Assembly: GCF_000308775.1 (NCBI RefSeq)
Contig: NZ_BAGJ01000035.1
Coordinates: forward strand, 1 to 38,584
Length of the DNA: 38,584 nt
Direction: 5' to 3'
Origin: Nocardia testacea NBRC 100365
Lineage (GTDB): Bacteria > Actinomycetota > Actinomycetes > Mycobacteriales > Mycobacteriaceae
In this document: positions 7,618-15,475 of the stretch, piece after piece
How the letters are laid out: every line of letters begins with the position of its first letter
How positions within the stretch are numbered: the first letter of the stretch is position 1
The notes under the pieces: model-generated
Database searches by the model: none
What the model was told of the DNA's origin: nothing
What the model saw: only the letters and a program-made list of their open reading frames with translations
Program-made: the position numbers and the translations under genes

Positions 7618-7651
7618 CTTACCATTCTCACTGGAAGGCGGGTGGTTCGGT

Positions 7652-8569
7652 ATGCAGGTGTTTCCCCGGATCGCCGCCGTGCTCGCGGCCTGTGGTCTCA
7701 CCGTCGTGCTCACCGCCTGCGACACGTTCCACCTGCCGCGAACCGGTGAGCCGGTGGTCGCCACCACCTTCACCGTGCTGGCCGATATCGCGTCGAATAT
7801 CGCGGGCGAACACCTCGAGGTGCAGTCGCTCACCAAACCCGGTGCCGAGATCCACGGCTACGAACCCACCCCGGGCGATATCAAACGCGCCGCCAAAGCC
7901 GATCTCATCCTCGACAACGGCATGAATCTGGAGGCCTGGTTCGGTCAGTTCGTCGCCGACCTGGACGCCGAGCATGTCACCGTGAGCGAAGGGGTCGCCT
8001 CGGTCCCCATCACCTCCGACGCCTACGCGGGCAAACCCAATCCGCACGCCTGGATGTCACCGCTGAACGTGCGCGTCTATGTGGACAACATGGTCGCGGC
8101 CTTCTCCCGCCTCGTGCCCGAGCACGCGGGGGACTTCCGGGCCAACGGCGAGGCCTACAAACAGCGGTTGCAGCAGGTCCACGACGAACTCGTCGCCGAT
8201 CTCGCGAACCTGCCCCGCCGCCAGCGCGCACTGGTGACCTGCGAGGGCGCCTTCTCCTACCTGGCCCGTGACGCGGGGCTGTCGGAGTCCTACATCTGGC
8301 CGGTCAACGCCGAGCAGCAGGCCACCCCGCAGCAGATCACCCGGGTCATCGAATATGTTCGTGACCACGAGGTCCCGGCGGTGTTCTGCGAATCCACCGT
8401 CTCCGACGCCCCGATGCGCCGGGTCGTCGAGGCCACCGGGGCGAGATTCGGCGGGGTGCTGTACGTGGATTCGCTGTCGGCGGCCGACGGCCCGGTGCCG
8501 ACCTATCTCGACCTGATCCGGCACGACGCCGAAACCATAGCCGCAGCACTCACCGGGAGCAGGCCATGA
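7652..8569 (+). CDS. Metal ABC transporter substrate-binding lipoprotein (Mn/Zn type)
   Basis: Periplasmic-side metal-binding protein of the ZnuA/MntA/SitA family (cluster A-I), 305 residues. A signal peptide with lipobox L20-T-A-C23 predicts a lipid-anchored protein. The four metal ligands are recognisable: His68 (IHGYEPTPGD), His132 (NPHAWMSP), Glu247 (CESTVSD) and Asp273 (DSLS). There is no His-rich loop between the first two, and a His-His-Glu-Asp set is typical of manganese or iron binders more than of ZnuA, so manganese is the better guess. It is the first gene of a three-gene operon with ATPase and permease; its stop overlaps the ATPase start (ATGA). Confidence 0.92.
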   Translation: MQVFPRIAAVLAACGLTVVLTACDTFHLPRTGEPVVATTFTVLADIASNIAGEHLEVQSLTKPGAEIHGYEPTPGDIKRAAKADLILDNGMNLEAWFGQFVADLDAEHVTVSEGVASVPITSDAYAGKPNPHAWMSPLNVRVYVDNMVAAFSRLVPEHAGDFRANGEAYKQRLQQVHDELVADLANLPRRQRALVTCEGAFSYLARDAGLSESYIWPVNAEQQATPQQITRVIEYVRDHEVPAVFCESTVSDAPMRRVVEATGARFGGVLYVDSLSAADGPVPTYLDLIRHDAETIAAALTGSRP

Positions 8570-9300
8570 CAATCCCCGCGATCGACGTCGACGGTGTCAC
8601 CGTCTACTACGGCGAGGTCCAGGCACTCGACCGGGTCCGGTTGACCGTGGACGCCGGCCGCGTCTGCGCACTCATCGGAATGAACGGGTCCGGGAAATCG
8701 ACCCTGTTCAAGACCCTGATGGGAATGATCACCCCCGATCGCGGCACGGTCCGGATCGGCGGGGCCAAACCCGTCGCGGCCCGGCGGGCCGGAGTGCTGG
8801 GTTATGTCCCGCAGAGCGAGGCCGTGGACTGGTCGTTTCCGCTGTCGGTCCGGGATGTGGTGACCACCGGCCGATACGGCCGGATGGGGTTCACCCGGCG
8901 GGCGGGCCGGGCCGACCGGGCCGCGGTCGACGAGGCGCTGGAACGAGTGGAATTGACCGATCTGGCCGACCGCCAGATCGGCCGGCTCTCCGGTGGCCAG
9001 CGCAAACGCGCGTTCGTGGCGCGCGGTATCGCGCAGGGCGCTCGCATCCTGCTTCTCGACGAACCGTTCGCCGGGGTGGACAAACGCTCCGAGGCGACGA
9101 TCACCGGATTACTTCGCGAACTCGCGGCCGACGGGGCAACCGTGCTGATCTCCACTCATGATCTGCACGCCCTGCCCGGCCTGGCCGACGAAGCCGTGCT
9201 GTTGATGCGGCGGGTACTCGTCCACGGTGCCCCGGAGGAGGCGCTGCGGCCGGAGAACCTGGCCCTCGCCTTCGGCCTCGATGTCATCGGGCAGCGGTGA
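8566..9300 (+). CDS. Metal ABC transporter ATP-binding protein
   Basis: Cytosolic ATPase that powers the importer, 244 residues. Walker A GMNGSGKST lies near residue 37, the Q-loop region is YVPQSEAVDWSFPLSV near residue 80, the signature LSGGQRKRAFVAR near residue 142, Walker B ILLLDEPFAGVD near residue 162, and the H-loop STHD near residue 194. The VDWSFPLSVRDVV segment is common in the manganese branch of the family (MntB/SitB). The ATG overlaps the stop of the binding-protein gene by 4 nt, and its own stop overlaps the permease start, so all three are translationally coupled. Confidence 0.95.
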   Translation: MTIPAIDVDGVTVYYGEVQALDRVRLTVDAGRVCALIGMNGSGKSTLFKTLMGMITPDRGTVRIGGAKPVAARRAGVLGYVPQSEAVDWSFPLSVRDVVTTGRYGRMGFTRRAGRADRAAVDEALERVELTDLADRQIGRLSGGQRKRAFVARGIAQGARILLLDEPFAGVDKRSEATITGLLRELAADGATVLISTHDLHALPGLADEAVLLMRRVLVHGAPEEALRPENLALAFGLDVIGQR

Positions 9301-10214
9301 GCGCGATGGACCTGATCGAATTCGTGCTCGAGCCGATGCGCTACGCATTCATGGTGCGCGCGCTCACCGCCAGCCTCGTCGCGGCGGTGGTCTGCGGACT
9401 GCTGTCCTGCTGGCTGGTGCTGGTGGGCTGGTCGCTGATGGGGGACGCGGTCTCGCACGCGGTGCTGCCGGGCGTGGTACTCGCCTATATCGCGGGGGTG
9501 CCGTTCGCTGTCGGGGCGGTGATCTTCGGGTTCCTGGCGGTCGGACTGATCGGCCTGGTCCGCGACACCAGTCGCGTGAAGGAGGACGCCGCCATCGGGA
9601 TCGTGTTCACCACGCTGTTCGCATTCGGGCTGGTACTGGTCTCGGTGACCCCCAGCAATACCGACCTCAACCACATCATCTTCGGCAATCTGCTGGGCGT
9701 GAGCCAGGAGGAGCTGGTCCAGATCGCCGGGCTGGCGGCCCTGGTGTTCCTCGCACTCGTGCTCAAACGCCGGGATTTCACGCTGTACGCGTTCGACCCG
9801 ACCCACGCCTACGCCCTCGGCCTGAACCCGCGAGTCCTGGGGGCGGCCCTGCTCGGCCTGCTCGCGCTGACCTCGGTAGTGGCCCTGCAAGCGGTCGGTG
9901 TGATCCTCGTGGTGGCCATGCTGATCATTCCCGGCGCGACCGCCTACCTGCTCACCGACCGATTCGGGCGGATGCTGGTGATCGCCCCGACCCTCTCGGC
10001 GATCTGCGCCGTCACCGGCCTGTACGTGAGCTACTACGCCGACACCGCACCCGGGGCCACCATCGTGCTCGCCCAGGGCGTCGTCTTCACCGTGGTCTAC
10101 CTGTTCGCGCCCCGGCAGGGCCTGATCGGTTCCCGGCTGGCGGCCGGGCGCCGCCGGGGGCGCGGGGTATCCGGGGAACCGCCGGCTGCCGTGGCCGTCG
10201 AACCGCCCATCTGA
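9297..10214 (+). CDS. Metal ABC transporter permease (ZnuB/MntC family)
   Basis: Integral membrane channel subunit of the ABC-3 family, 305 residues with about eight hydrophobic segments. SLMGDAVSHAVLPGV near residue 45 is the family signature. The GTG at 9297 overlaps the ATPase stop (GTGA) by 4 nt; an ATG three codons later (9306) is also possible and changes little. The C-terminal 30 or so residues are Arg- and Pro-rich and presumably cytoplasmic. It ends the operon; I see no clear T-tailed terminator in the 311 bp that separate it from the convergent radC. Confidence 0.94.
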   Translation: MSAMDLIEFVLEPMRYAFMVRALTASLVAAVVCGLLSCWLVLVGWSLMGDAVSHAVLPGVVLAYIAGVPFAVGAVIFGFLAVGLIGLVRDTSRVKEDAAIGIVFTTLFAFGLVLVSVTPSNTDLNHIIFGNLLGVSQEELVQIAGLAALVFLALVLKRRDFTLYAFDPTHAYALGLNPRVLGAALLGLLALTSVVALQAVGVILVVAMLIIPGATAYLLTDRFGRMLVIAPTLSAICAVTGLYVSYYADTAPGATIVLAQGVVFTVVYLFAPRQGLIGSRLAAGRRRGRGVSGEPPAAVAVEPPI

Positions 10215-10525
10215 CGAACCGGAGGACCGGGGAACACCTGCACGAACGGTGGTGGCCCGCCGGTGTTGGCCCGGCGACCGGGGGCCGCAGCTCACCGACG
10301 AGAGCCTTGTCATCGGTCCTGGTCCGGCGGCGGCGCCCACGGACCGCCGTGCCCACTCCACGGGCGGCGTTCGGCGGAATCGGTCGTCGGGGTGTGCAGG
10401 CGGTCGTAGCCGGCTCGCGTGATGTGCCGAAGTTCGACATGGCGGACGGTACCGAGAAGCCGGCATCGAGCGAGCCGACGGATTCGCGTTGCTCGCGTTC
10501 CCCCTGCGCTACCGATGGGGCGCAT
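10215..10525. other. Intergenic gap between convergent permease and radC
   Basis: 311 bases between two gene ends. I see no gene, no strong T-tailed hairpin and no repeat shared with the rest of the window. Confidence 0.5.
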
Positions 10526-11209
10526 TCACGGGAAGGCGTCCTCGAACGGAGCGGCCCGCCGCCAGCAGTCGCCCGCGATCACCACGTGGTCCAGGAACCG
10601 CAGACCCACCGTTCGTGCCGCCGCGGCGAGCAGTGTGCTCGCCCGGCGATCGTCCGGGCTGGGGGTCGGATCGCCGGAGGGATGATTGTGTGCCAGCGCG
10701 AAGGCGCGGCCGTCATGGCGCAGGACCGTGTTCAGGATCTCGCGCACCGGTACCGCCACCTCGTCGATGGCGCCTTCGGCCACGAAGATCCGCTGCCGTG
10801 GCCGGTTGCGCGCATCGCAGACCAGCACCAGCAACCGCTCCACCCGGGCCCCGGCGAACAATGGGGCCGCTTCCCGGGCCACATCATCGGCCCGCAGCAG
10901 TGGCGCGGGGACCTGCGTGCCGGTGCGGGCCCGGGCGGCGAGCTGGAACGCGGCGGCGATGGCCGCGGCCTTGGCCACGCCCACCCCGGGCCGGCGCCGC
11001 AACTCCTCGGGCCGCGCCGCGGCCAGCCCGCCCACTCCACCGAACTCGGTGAGCAGGGCAAGGGCGAGTTCGACCGCGCTCTCGCCGCGGCGTCCCTGAC
11101 CGAGCAGCAGAGCGAGCAGTTCACCGTCGTTCAACGCCTGAGGGCCGAGGGCGCACAGGCGTTCGCGCGGCCGTTGTGCCCTGGGCAGATCGGTGATCGG
11201 TACCGGCAT
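10526..11209 (-). CDS. radC: RadC family protein (JAB/MPN domain)
   Basis: A 227-residue member of the RadC/UPF0758 family. An N-terminal helix-hairpin-helix-like region (GVGVAKAAAIAAAFQLA near residue 75) is followed by a JAB1/MPN metalloprotease-like domain with the complete zinc motif H-x-H-x7-S-x2-D in AHNHPSGDPTPSPDD near residue 180. Despite its name, a DNA-repair role is not established for the family, and many copies lie in mobile or defence islands. The start is the ATG of MPVPITDL, with GGAGGGGG about 6 nt upstream. No counterpart lies in the matching mycobacterial block as I recall it, so it may be an insertion. A VapB-like gene lies 95 bp upstream on the same strand. Confidence 0.93.
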   Translation of the reverse strand: MPVPITDLPRAQRPRERLCALGPQALNDGELLALLLGQGRRGESAVELALALLTEFGGVGGLAAARPEELRRRPGVGVAKAAAIAAAFQLAARARTGTQVPAPLLRADDVAREAAPLFAGARVERLLVLVCDARNRPRQRIFVAEGAIDEVAVPVREILNTVLRHDGRAFALAHNHPSGDPTPSPDDRRASTLLAAAARTVGLRFLDHVVIAGDCWRRAAPFEDAFP

Positions 11210-11304
11210 GATTCCCCCTCCAGATTCCGTGGCCATCATGCCAGCGGGTACCGACAGTTCCGGAGGCTCCGGCCGGGCTCGGTGGGGTGCGATGCCCGGC
11301 CGGA

Positions 11305-11502
11305 TCAGCCGTCGACCACCACCGGCTGCGGAGGACGATTCAGCGCCGAGGCCGCAAGCCGCTCGAAATGCCGTAGCTGCCGCTCGTGCACCACGATCCG
11401 GCGCAGCGCCTCGTGAATGGTCGCCTTGTTCGACGCCGTGCCCATGATGGCCCCGGCGGCCGCCAGCAGATCCTGATCCAACTCGATCCGCACTGTCGGC
11501 AT
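11305..11502 (-). CDS. Orphan VapB-family antitoxin-like protein
   Basis: A 65-residue protein resembling VapB antitoxins of the DUF2191 type. A ribbon-helix-helix-like start (PTVRIELDQDLLAAAGAIMG) is followed by SNKATIHEALRRIVVHERQ, the usual helix plus basic tail that contacts the toxin. AAGGAGG stands just before the ATG, so it is probably expressed. The gene downstream is radC, not a VapC PIN-domain toxin, and no PIN-like frame fits in the 95-bp gap, so the antitoxin is an orphan here. It may act as a solo DNA-binding regulator or serve a toxin elsewhere. The family assignment rests on pattern only. Confidence 0.75.
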   Translation of the reverse strand: MPTVRIELDQDLLAAAGAIMGTASNKATIHEALRRIVVHERQLRHFERLAASALNRPPQPVVVDG

Positions 11503-11708
11503 GCGTCCTCCTTAGTACATCCGCCTTGATGCGGCGGCGTGTCACCGCCGCCCGAGACGAACCGCAGTGGCTGCGCAACGACAACGCCGCTGGCCAGTCA
11601 GTTTGCCCAGTCGCCGCCGGTTTATCGACCGAATGTCACGCCGTGTGTCCACATCGAGACCTAGGGGCAGCCGGACCCACGCGTCGATGCCGCGGGCCCG
11701 GGGACCGG

Positions 11709-12965
11709 TCAGCGCGGAGACAGACGCGATTCGAAATTGCGTTCGAGTTCACGCCAGGCACGCGCCTCGGCGTCGAACGGCGGGTTGGGCGCCATCCGGG
11801 TCGGGTCCGGATGCAGCAGGTAGGACACGTACCACCCGAGCGGAGTCGATTTGGCCAGGGCCTGCTCCACCGCGTCGTCATCGGCGTAGTCGGCGGCGTC
11901 GGAGAACAGCTCCAGGACCAGGTCGAGCTGCTCGGTGTCGACCGCTTCCGGGCCCTCGGCCAGGTCGTCGGCGAGGCCGGGGAGCACGTAGACGTTCTCC
12001 TCGGTGACCTCCACCTCGAGCGACCCGTCGACGGCGGCGGTCTGCACTTCGGCGAAGGTGCTGATCCGGGCCAGATCGTGTTCGTGGTCGTCGGCGAGAT
12101 ACCGTGCAAGTGCACGCTCACTGGCGAACACCGAAATGGCGTTCTTGGCGCCGAGGAAGATCGGTTCGTCGTCGAGATAGCAGCGCAGGGTGAAGTATTC
12201 GGCATCGGCCGTCACGATCTTGACGGGATCGATCCCGACCTCCTCCCAGAATGTGAGTTCCGCGTCGTCGTCCTCTTCGTCGTCCTCGTCGTCGAGGTCG
12301 ACGGGTTCGAAATCGCTGTCGTCATCGGTATCGGCCGCGTCGTCGGCATCGACCTCGTTCTCCTCGGCGGCCAGCAACTCCGCCTCGGCCAAGGCGACCG
12401 CCTCGGCGTCGACCTCGGGCACCCGCACCACCGAATCGATGGCGTCGAGCACATCGTCCCAGCTCTTGGCCACCGCGGCACCGATCTGGTCCCACAGTTC
12501 CTCGCCGTCACGGCCCGCGAACATCTGGGTGCCGCCGGCCAGGGCACCCAGCGACGGGTGCGAACCGAAGAATTTGGTGACCGTTTCGAGCTCGCAGACC
12601 TCGCCGATATTGCGCACCATGGCCAAGGTGTCCTCCAACTCGGCGACGGTGTCCACATCCGGGTCACCGGCGGCCAGTTCCGGCACACCGACCAGATCGA
12701 AGGAGTAGTTGTCGCCGGGTTCCAGCTCGGCGGCCGACAGACCCGCGACCACCTTCCACGCCGGATGATCGACCAGGTCGTTGTCGGAGTCGGTCCGGAT
12801 GAAGGCCGCTAGTTCGGCCACGGACTCGAAGCCGTAGAGGGCGTCCTCGTGTCCTAGGAACGCCTCCCACTCGTCGTCACCGTCACGCCAGCGCGGTGCC
12901 CACAGGGTGACAAGATCGCCGTCGGTCAGACCGAGCTCGATCGGGACGATGTCTCCAGAAGCCAT
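11709..12965 (-). CDS. Conserved acidic actinobacterial protein (Rv3311-like)
   Basis: A 418-residue soluble protein without recognisable catalytic motif. Position and character match M. tuberculosis Rv3311; relatives are sometimes labelled primosomal protein without evidence. It opens with IVPIELGLTDGDLVTLWAPRW and carries a very acidic low-complexity stretch at about residues 200-237 (long Asp/Glu runs), then a conserved half with FWEEVGIDPVKIVTADAEYFTLRCY and, near the end, STPLGWYVSYLLHPDP. No signal peptide or membrane segment is visible. The -10-like TAGGCT lies 7 nt before the ATG, so the mRNA is probably leaderless. It follows the YbaB-like genes on the same strand but has its own promoter. 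Function unknown. Confidence 0.85.
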   Translation of the reverse strand: MASGDIVPIELGLTDGDLVTLWAPRWRDGDDEWEAFLGHEDALYGFESVAELAAFIRTDSDNDLVDHPAWKVVAGLSAAELEPGDNYSFDLVGVPELAAGDPDVDTVAELEDTLAMVRNIGEVCELETVTKFFGSHPSLGALAGGTQMFAGRDGEELWDQIGAAVAKSWDDVLDAIDSVVRVPEVDAEAVALAEAELLAAEENEVDADDAADTDDDSDFEPVDLDDEDDEEDDDAELTFWEEVGIDPVKIVTADAEYFTLRCYLDDEPIFLGAKNAISVFASERALARYLADDHEHDLARISTFAEVQTAAVDGSLEVEVTEENVYVLPGLADDLAEGPEAVDTEQLDLVLELFSDAADYADDDAVEQALAKSTPLGWYVSYLLHPDPTRMAPNPPFDAEARAWRELERNFESRLSPR

Positions 12966-12972
12966 ACGCGGA

Positions 12973-12978
12973 AGCCTA
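12973..12978 (-). promoter_or_regulatory. -10 box TAGGCT of the Rv3311-like gene
   Basis: On the minus strand the sequence reads ACCTATTAGGCT, ending 7 nt before the ATG at 12965, which predicts a leaderless transcript. The same 12-mer recurs upstream of lpdA at 22029-22040. Confidence 0.5.
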
Positions 12979-13105
12979 ATAGGTCCAGCTGGGCGGAGCC
13001 CACCCCTGGTCCACGCACAGCTGTGGCGAAGGTGAAGTATTCGGGGCGCCGTGGTTCCCGCGCAACCGTGCCACGCCGGACGGATGCGCTCGGCGAGCTA
13101 CCCGA

Positions 13106-13453
13106 TCAGGCCCCGCCCGATTCGGTTCCGGTCGGTCCGACCACTCCCTCGGGCGCCGGCGCGAACGACTCGTTCAGTGCGGCAACGACCTCCGAACGCC
13201 GGCCGCCGGCATCCTCGGCGGCCTGCCGGCACGCCCAGATGATGAGCTGGGCGGCTTCGGCGGGCGGTAGCGCGGTCACTGCCTCGGCGAGCTGCAAACT
13301 CACCAATGCGCCGTCGCTGTCGACCTCGGCGGTGACCATTCCGTCCTCGGTGCTGAACCGCCCCCGGACCTGTTTGAGCCCGTACAGCGCCGCTTCCAGC
13401 GCTTCCAGTTTCCGGGTGGCGCCGGCGACCAGGGCGTCCATTTCCGCGCTCAT
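13106..13453 (-). CDS. YbaB/EbfC-family-like protein (first of two)
   Basis: A 115-residue protein with a helical start (EMDALVAGATRKLEALEAAL), a beta-rich middle (STEDGMVTAEVDSDGALVSLQL) and a C-terminal helix (PPAEAAQLIIWACRQAAEDA), the alpha-beta-alpha layout of YbaB/EbfC nucleoid-associated proteins. Such proteins often accompany ESX/type VII secretion genes (EspL-like), and this one follows an EspC-like and a WXG/NlpC gene. AGGAG lies about 6 nt before the ATG at 13453. The Pro/Gly-rich tail is probably disordered. It could be a chaperone or DNA-binding partner; its role is unproven. Confidence 0.7.
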   Translation of the reverse strand: MSAEMDALVAGATRKLEALEAALYGLKQVRGRFSTEDGMVTAEVDSDGALVSLQLAEAVTALPPAEAAQLIIWACRQAAEDAGGRRSEVVAALNESFAPAPEGVVGPTGTESGGA

Positions 13454-13511
13454 ACATCTCTCCTGGGGCCGAGCGGGAATCCGCTGTGATGGTGTCGCGG
13501 GTGCGGGCCGC

Positions 13512-13862
13512 TCATACCGGCCGCATCCAGCTCGTCGGGCCGGTGTCGGCATCGTCCATCCGGTCCAATTCGTCGACCGCCTGCTGCCGGGTGGGCAGGC
13601 CGAGCTGGTCCAGGATGTCGGCCGGCATTCCGTTCTCCGCCAGCAGCTCCCGGCGCTTGGCCTTGGCCGCGATGGTGGAGCGGCGGGTCAGCCGCAGGAT
13701 CTCGTCGGCGAGAGCCTGCGCGCCGTAACGGTATTCGCTGCGCTCGAATTCGATCGCCACCGGCATGCCCTGGTCGGTGGCGCGTACCGACAGGGTGCCG
13801 GCCCGATTGCGGCTGGCCGCGATCGTCACATTCGGCACCTCGGGAAGCTGCTGCTCACTCAT
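13512..13862 (-). CDS. YbaB/EbfC-family-like protein (second), ESX-associated type
   Basis: A 116-residue protein with a short beta-rich first half (VTIAASRNRAGTLSVRATDQ, then PVAIEFERSEYRYG) and a helical second half (ALADEILRLTRRSTIAAKAKRR). It resembles YbaB-like proteins near type VII secretion effectors more than it does canonical EbfC. It lies 51 bp downstream of the NlpC/P60 gene and 58 bp upstream of the other YbaB-like gene, all on the minus strand, so one transcript is likely. The two YbaB-like proteins differ strongly in sequence and may form a heterodimer (inference). No membrane segment or signal peptide is visible. Confidence 0.65.
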   Translation of the reverse strand: MSEQQLPEVPNVTIAASRNRAGTLSVRATDQGMPVAIEFERSEYRYGAQALADEILRLTRRSTIAAKAKRRELLAENGMPADILDQLGLPTRQQAVDELDRMDDADTGPTSWMRPV

Positions 13863-13913
13863 AATCTGTCCTCGTCATGATCGGATATCCGTTCCCCGAA
13901 CGGCTGCTGAGGT

Positions 13914-15005
13914 TCATTCCGTGGGCCGGTAGAACCCGAGGAATTCCATCCCGCTGTTCTCCGTCCGGACCGAACTGATCTGCACCGGATCGCCGGCTTC
14001 GATCAACTGGCCGTTGCCGATCACCATCGCCACATGGCCGTCCCATACCGCGAGATCGCCGGGCATGAGATCGCCCGGCGACACCGGGGTGGCGCCGTTG
14101 GCCTGCTCATGGGCCAGCCGGGGCAGCTCCACGCCGGCCTCGCCGTAGGCATATTTGGTCATCCCGCTGCAGTCCAGTCCGGCGCCGGGGGTGTTACCGC
14201 CCCAGACATAGGGGGTCCCGAGCGTGCCGAGGGCCGATTTCACCGCGGTGGCGGCCTTCTCGTTCGGCGCCTCCACCACACTGCCGTCCGGCAGGGTGAC
14301 CTTCACACCCTCGCCCGTGGCGGTACCGGTCGAGGTGGCGGTTTTCTGCGGGGTCCCGGAGCTGGTGGTGGCGCCGCTCGGGCTCGACGACATGGCGGTG
14401 CTCATCATCGAACCGGCCATCCCGGCAGCGGTGCTCAGCCCCGACGCCACCGTCGACACGGTCTGCGTGCTCACCGGTGCGGTGCTCGCCGCCGACGGGG
14501 TGGGTGGTGGCGGGGTGAGCTCGTTCATCGAGGAGGTCTGGGTCTGCAGTTCGTTCTGCACCCGGCCCACCACACCCAGCGCCTGGCCCAGATGATCGAT
14601 AGCGGAACCCACCAGCAGCGACATACCCGCCGGAGTGCCCAGGGCGGGCGCGGCCGCGGCGGCGGTGTTCACGAACGACTGCGCGATCGCGGTGAGGTCC
14701 TTGTTGCCGGTTTCCACATGGGCCGCGGCCTGGCCCATCACGGTCGCCATCTCGTTGCCGCGATCGGAGATGCTCGCGGCCGAGGTCTGCACGCGCAGCG
14801 CCTTGGAGGTCGCGGCGTCCGCGCCGGTACCGTCCCACGCGGTGTTCATCTGATTGATGCCGCCGCGACCCAGCGCGTGCACCTGGTCGATCGCAGTGGA
14901 CGCGGAACGCAGCGCATCGCCGGGGCCGCCGGTGGCCAGCACGCCGGTGCCGAAACTGGCGAGCAGGTCGAGAATCGGCCTGGCCAGGGTATTGATATCG
15001 ATCAC
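13914..15005 (-). CDS. WXG/DUF4226-like protein fused to NlpC/P60 peptidase
   Basis: A 363-residue two-domain protein. Residues 1-150 form an Ala-rich helical domain with a W57-D-G59 (WXG) turn, as in ESX-type secretion substrates of the DUF4226 kind. A Pro/Ser/Thr linker spans about 170-240. Residues from about 255 form an NlpC/P60 domain with catalytic Cys279 in GLDCSGMTKYAY and His324 in WDGHVAMVIG, expected to cut peptidoglycan stem peptides. There is no signal peptide, consistent with export through a type VII system rather than Sec. The start is GTG at 15005, with GGGGAG 7-8 nt upstream. The gene begins 4 nt after the stop of an EspC-like gene, its likely partner. Export and target are inferred. 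Confidence 0.85.
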   Translation of the reverse strand: MIDINTLARPILDLLASFGTGVLATGGPGDALRSASTAIDQVHALGRGGINQMNTAWDGTGADAATSKALRVQTSAASISDRGNEMATVMGQAAAHVETGNKDLTAIAQSFVNTAAAAAPALGTPAGMSLLVGSAIDHLGQALGVVGRVQNELQTQTSSMNELTPPPPTPSAASTAPVSTQTVSTVASGLSTAAGMAGSMMSTAMSSSPSGATTSSGTPQKTATSTGTATGEGVKVTLPDGSVVEAPNEKAATAVKSALGTLGTPYVWGGNTPGAGLDCSGMTKYAYGEAGVELPRLAHEQANGATPVSPGDLMPGDLAVWDGHVAMVIGNGQLIEAGDPVQISSVRTENSGMEFLGFYRPTE

Positions 15006-15009
15006 CGGG

Positions 15010-15324
15010 TCACTCCCCGGCAGCACCGCGCAGGGCGGCCGCATTGCTGATATCGGCCTCGGCGTAACTCACCGCGGCCACCCCGGCCGCCCCGCTCATC
15101 GTGCCCAGCACCGCGGACAGCTGGCCGATCGTCGCCACATGGCCGGCGTGCGCGGCCGCGTACGCCGCGAGGAAATCACCGCCGATCAGCCCGAAGATCG
15201 GCCCCAGCACCGTGGGCGCCGCACCCGCGGCCCCGGTCCCCGCCGCCGCGAGTTCGGAGGCCATCACCCCGGCGGTGGCGCCGTAGGCCGCGATGCCCTC
15301 GGCATCGGCTGAGATGTTCACCAT
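15010..15324 (-). CDS. EspC-like type VII secretion target
   Basis: A 104-residue Ala-rich helical protein of the EspC/ESX-1 type (about 100 residues is the usual length). It begins [19 protein letters not shown], has a glycine-rich turn near residue 45 ([20 protein letters not shown]), and ends with a helix carrying Y87-A-E-A-D91, a match to the YxxxD/E export signal of type VII substrates. It lies 4 nt upstream of the WXG-NlpC/P60 gene, so the two probably form an exported heterodimer. I chose the ATG at 15324, with GGGGGAA upstream; an ATG at 15339 would add five residues. No ESX ATPase or membrane component lies in the window. Confidence 0.75.
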   Translation of the reverse strand: MVNISADAEGIAAYGATAGVMASELAAAGTGAAGAAPTVLGPIFGLIGGDFLAAYAAAHAGHVATIGQLSAVLGTMSGAAGVAAVSYAEADISNAAALRGAAGE

Positions 15325-15461
15325 CAGAGGTTCCCCCATCGACTTCGTTAACGGGCAGAGTATGTCATCTACCGGTTTCGACGCATCGGCTTCCCGCGCG
15401 GTTCCGCGGAATTCGATCACCGCGGAAAATCACGGCGCGAAGGCCGCCGCTCCCGATCGAC

Positions 15462-15467
15462 TTTATC
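15462..15467 (+). promoter_or_regulatory. -10 box candidate TTTATC of upp
   Basis: TTTATC ends 8 nt before the upp ATG. No ribosome binding site is present, so a leaderless upp mRNA is likely. Confidence 0.4.
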
Positions 15468-15475
15468 GTTCCCTC

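Noticed and set aside
12190..12708. Ser-rich plus-strand frame
   Set aside because: Antisense image of the acidic run of the Rv3311-like protein.
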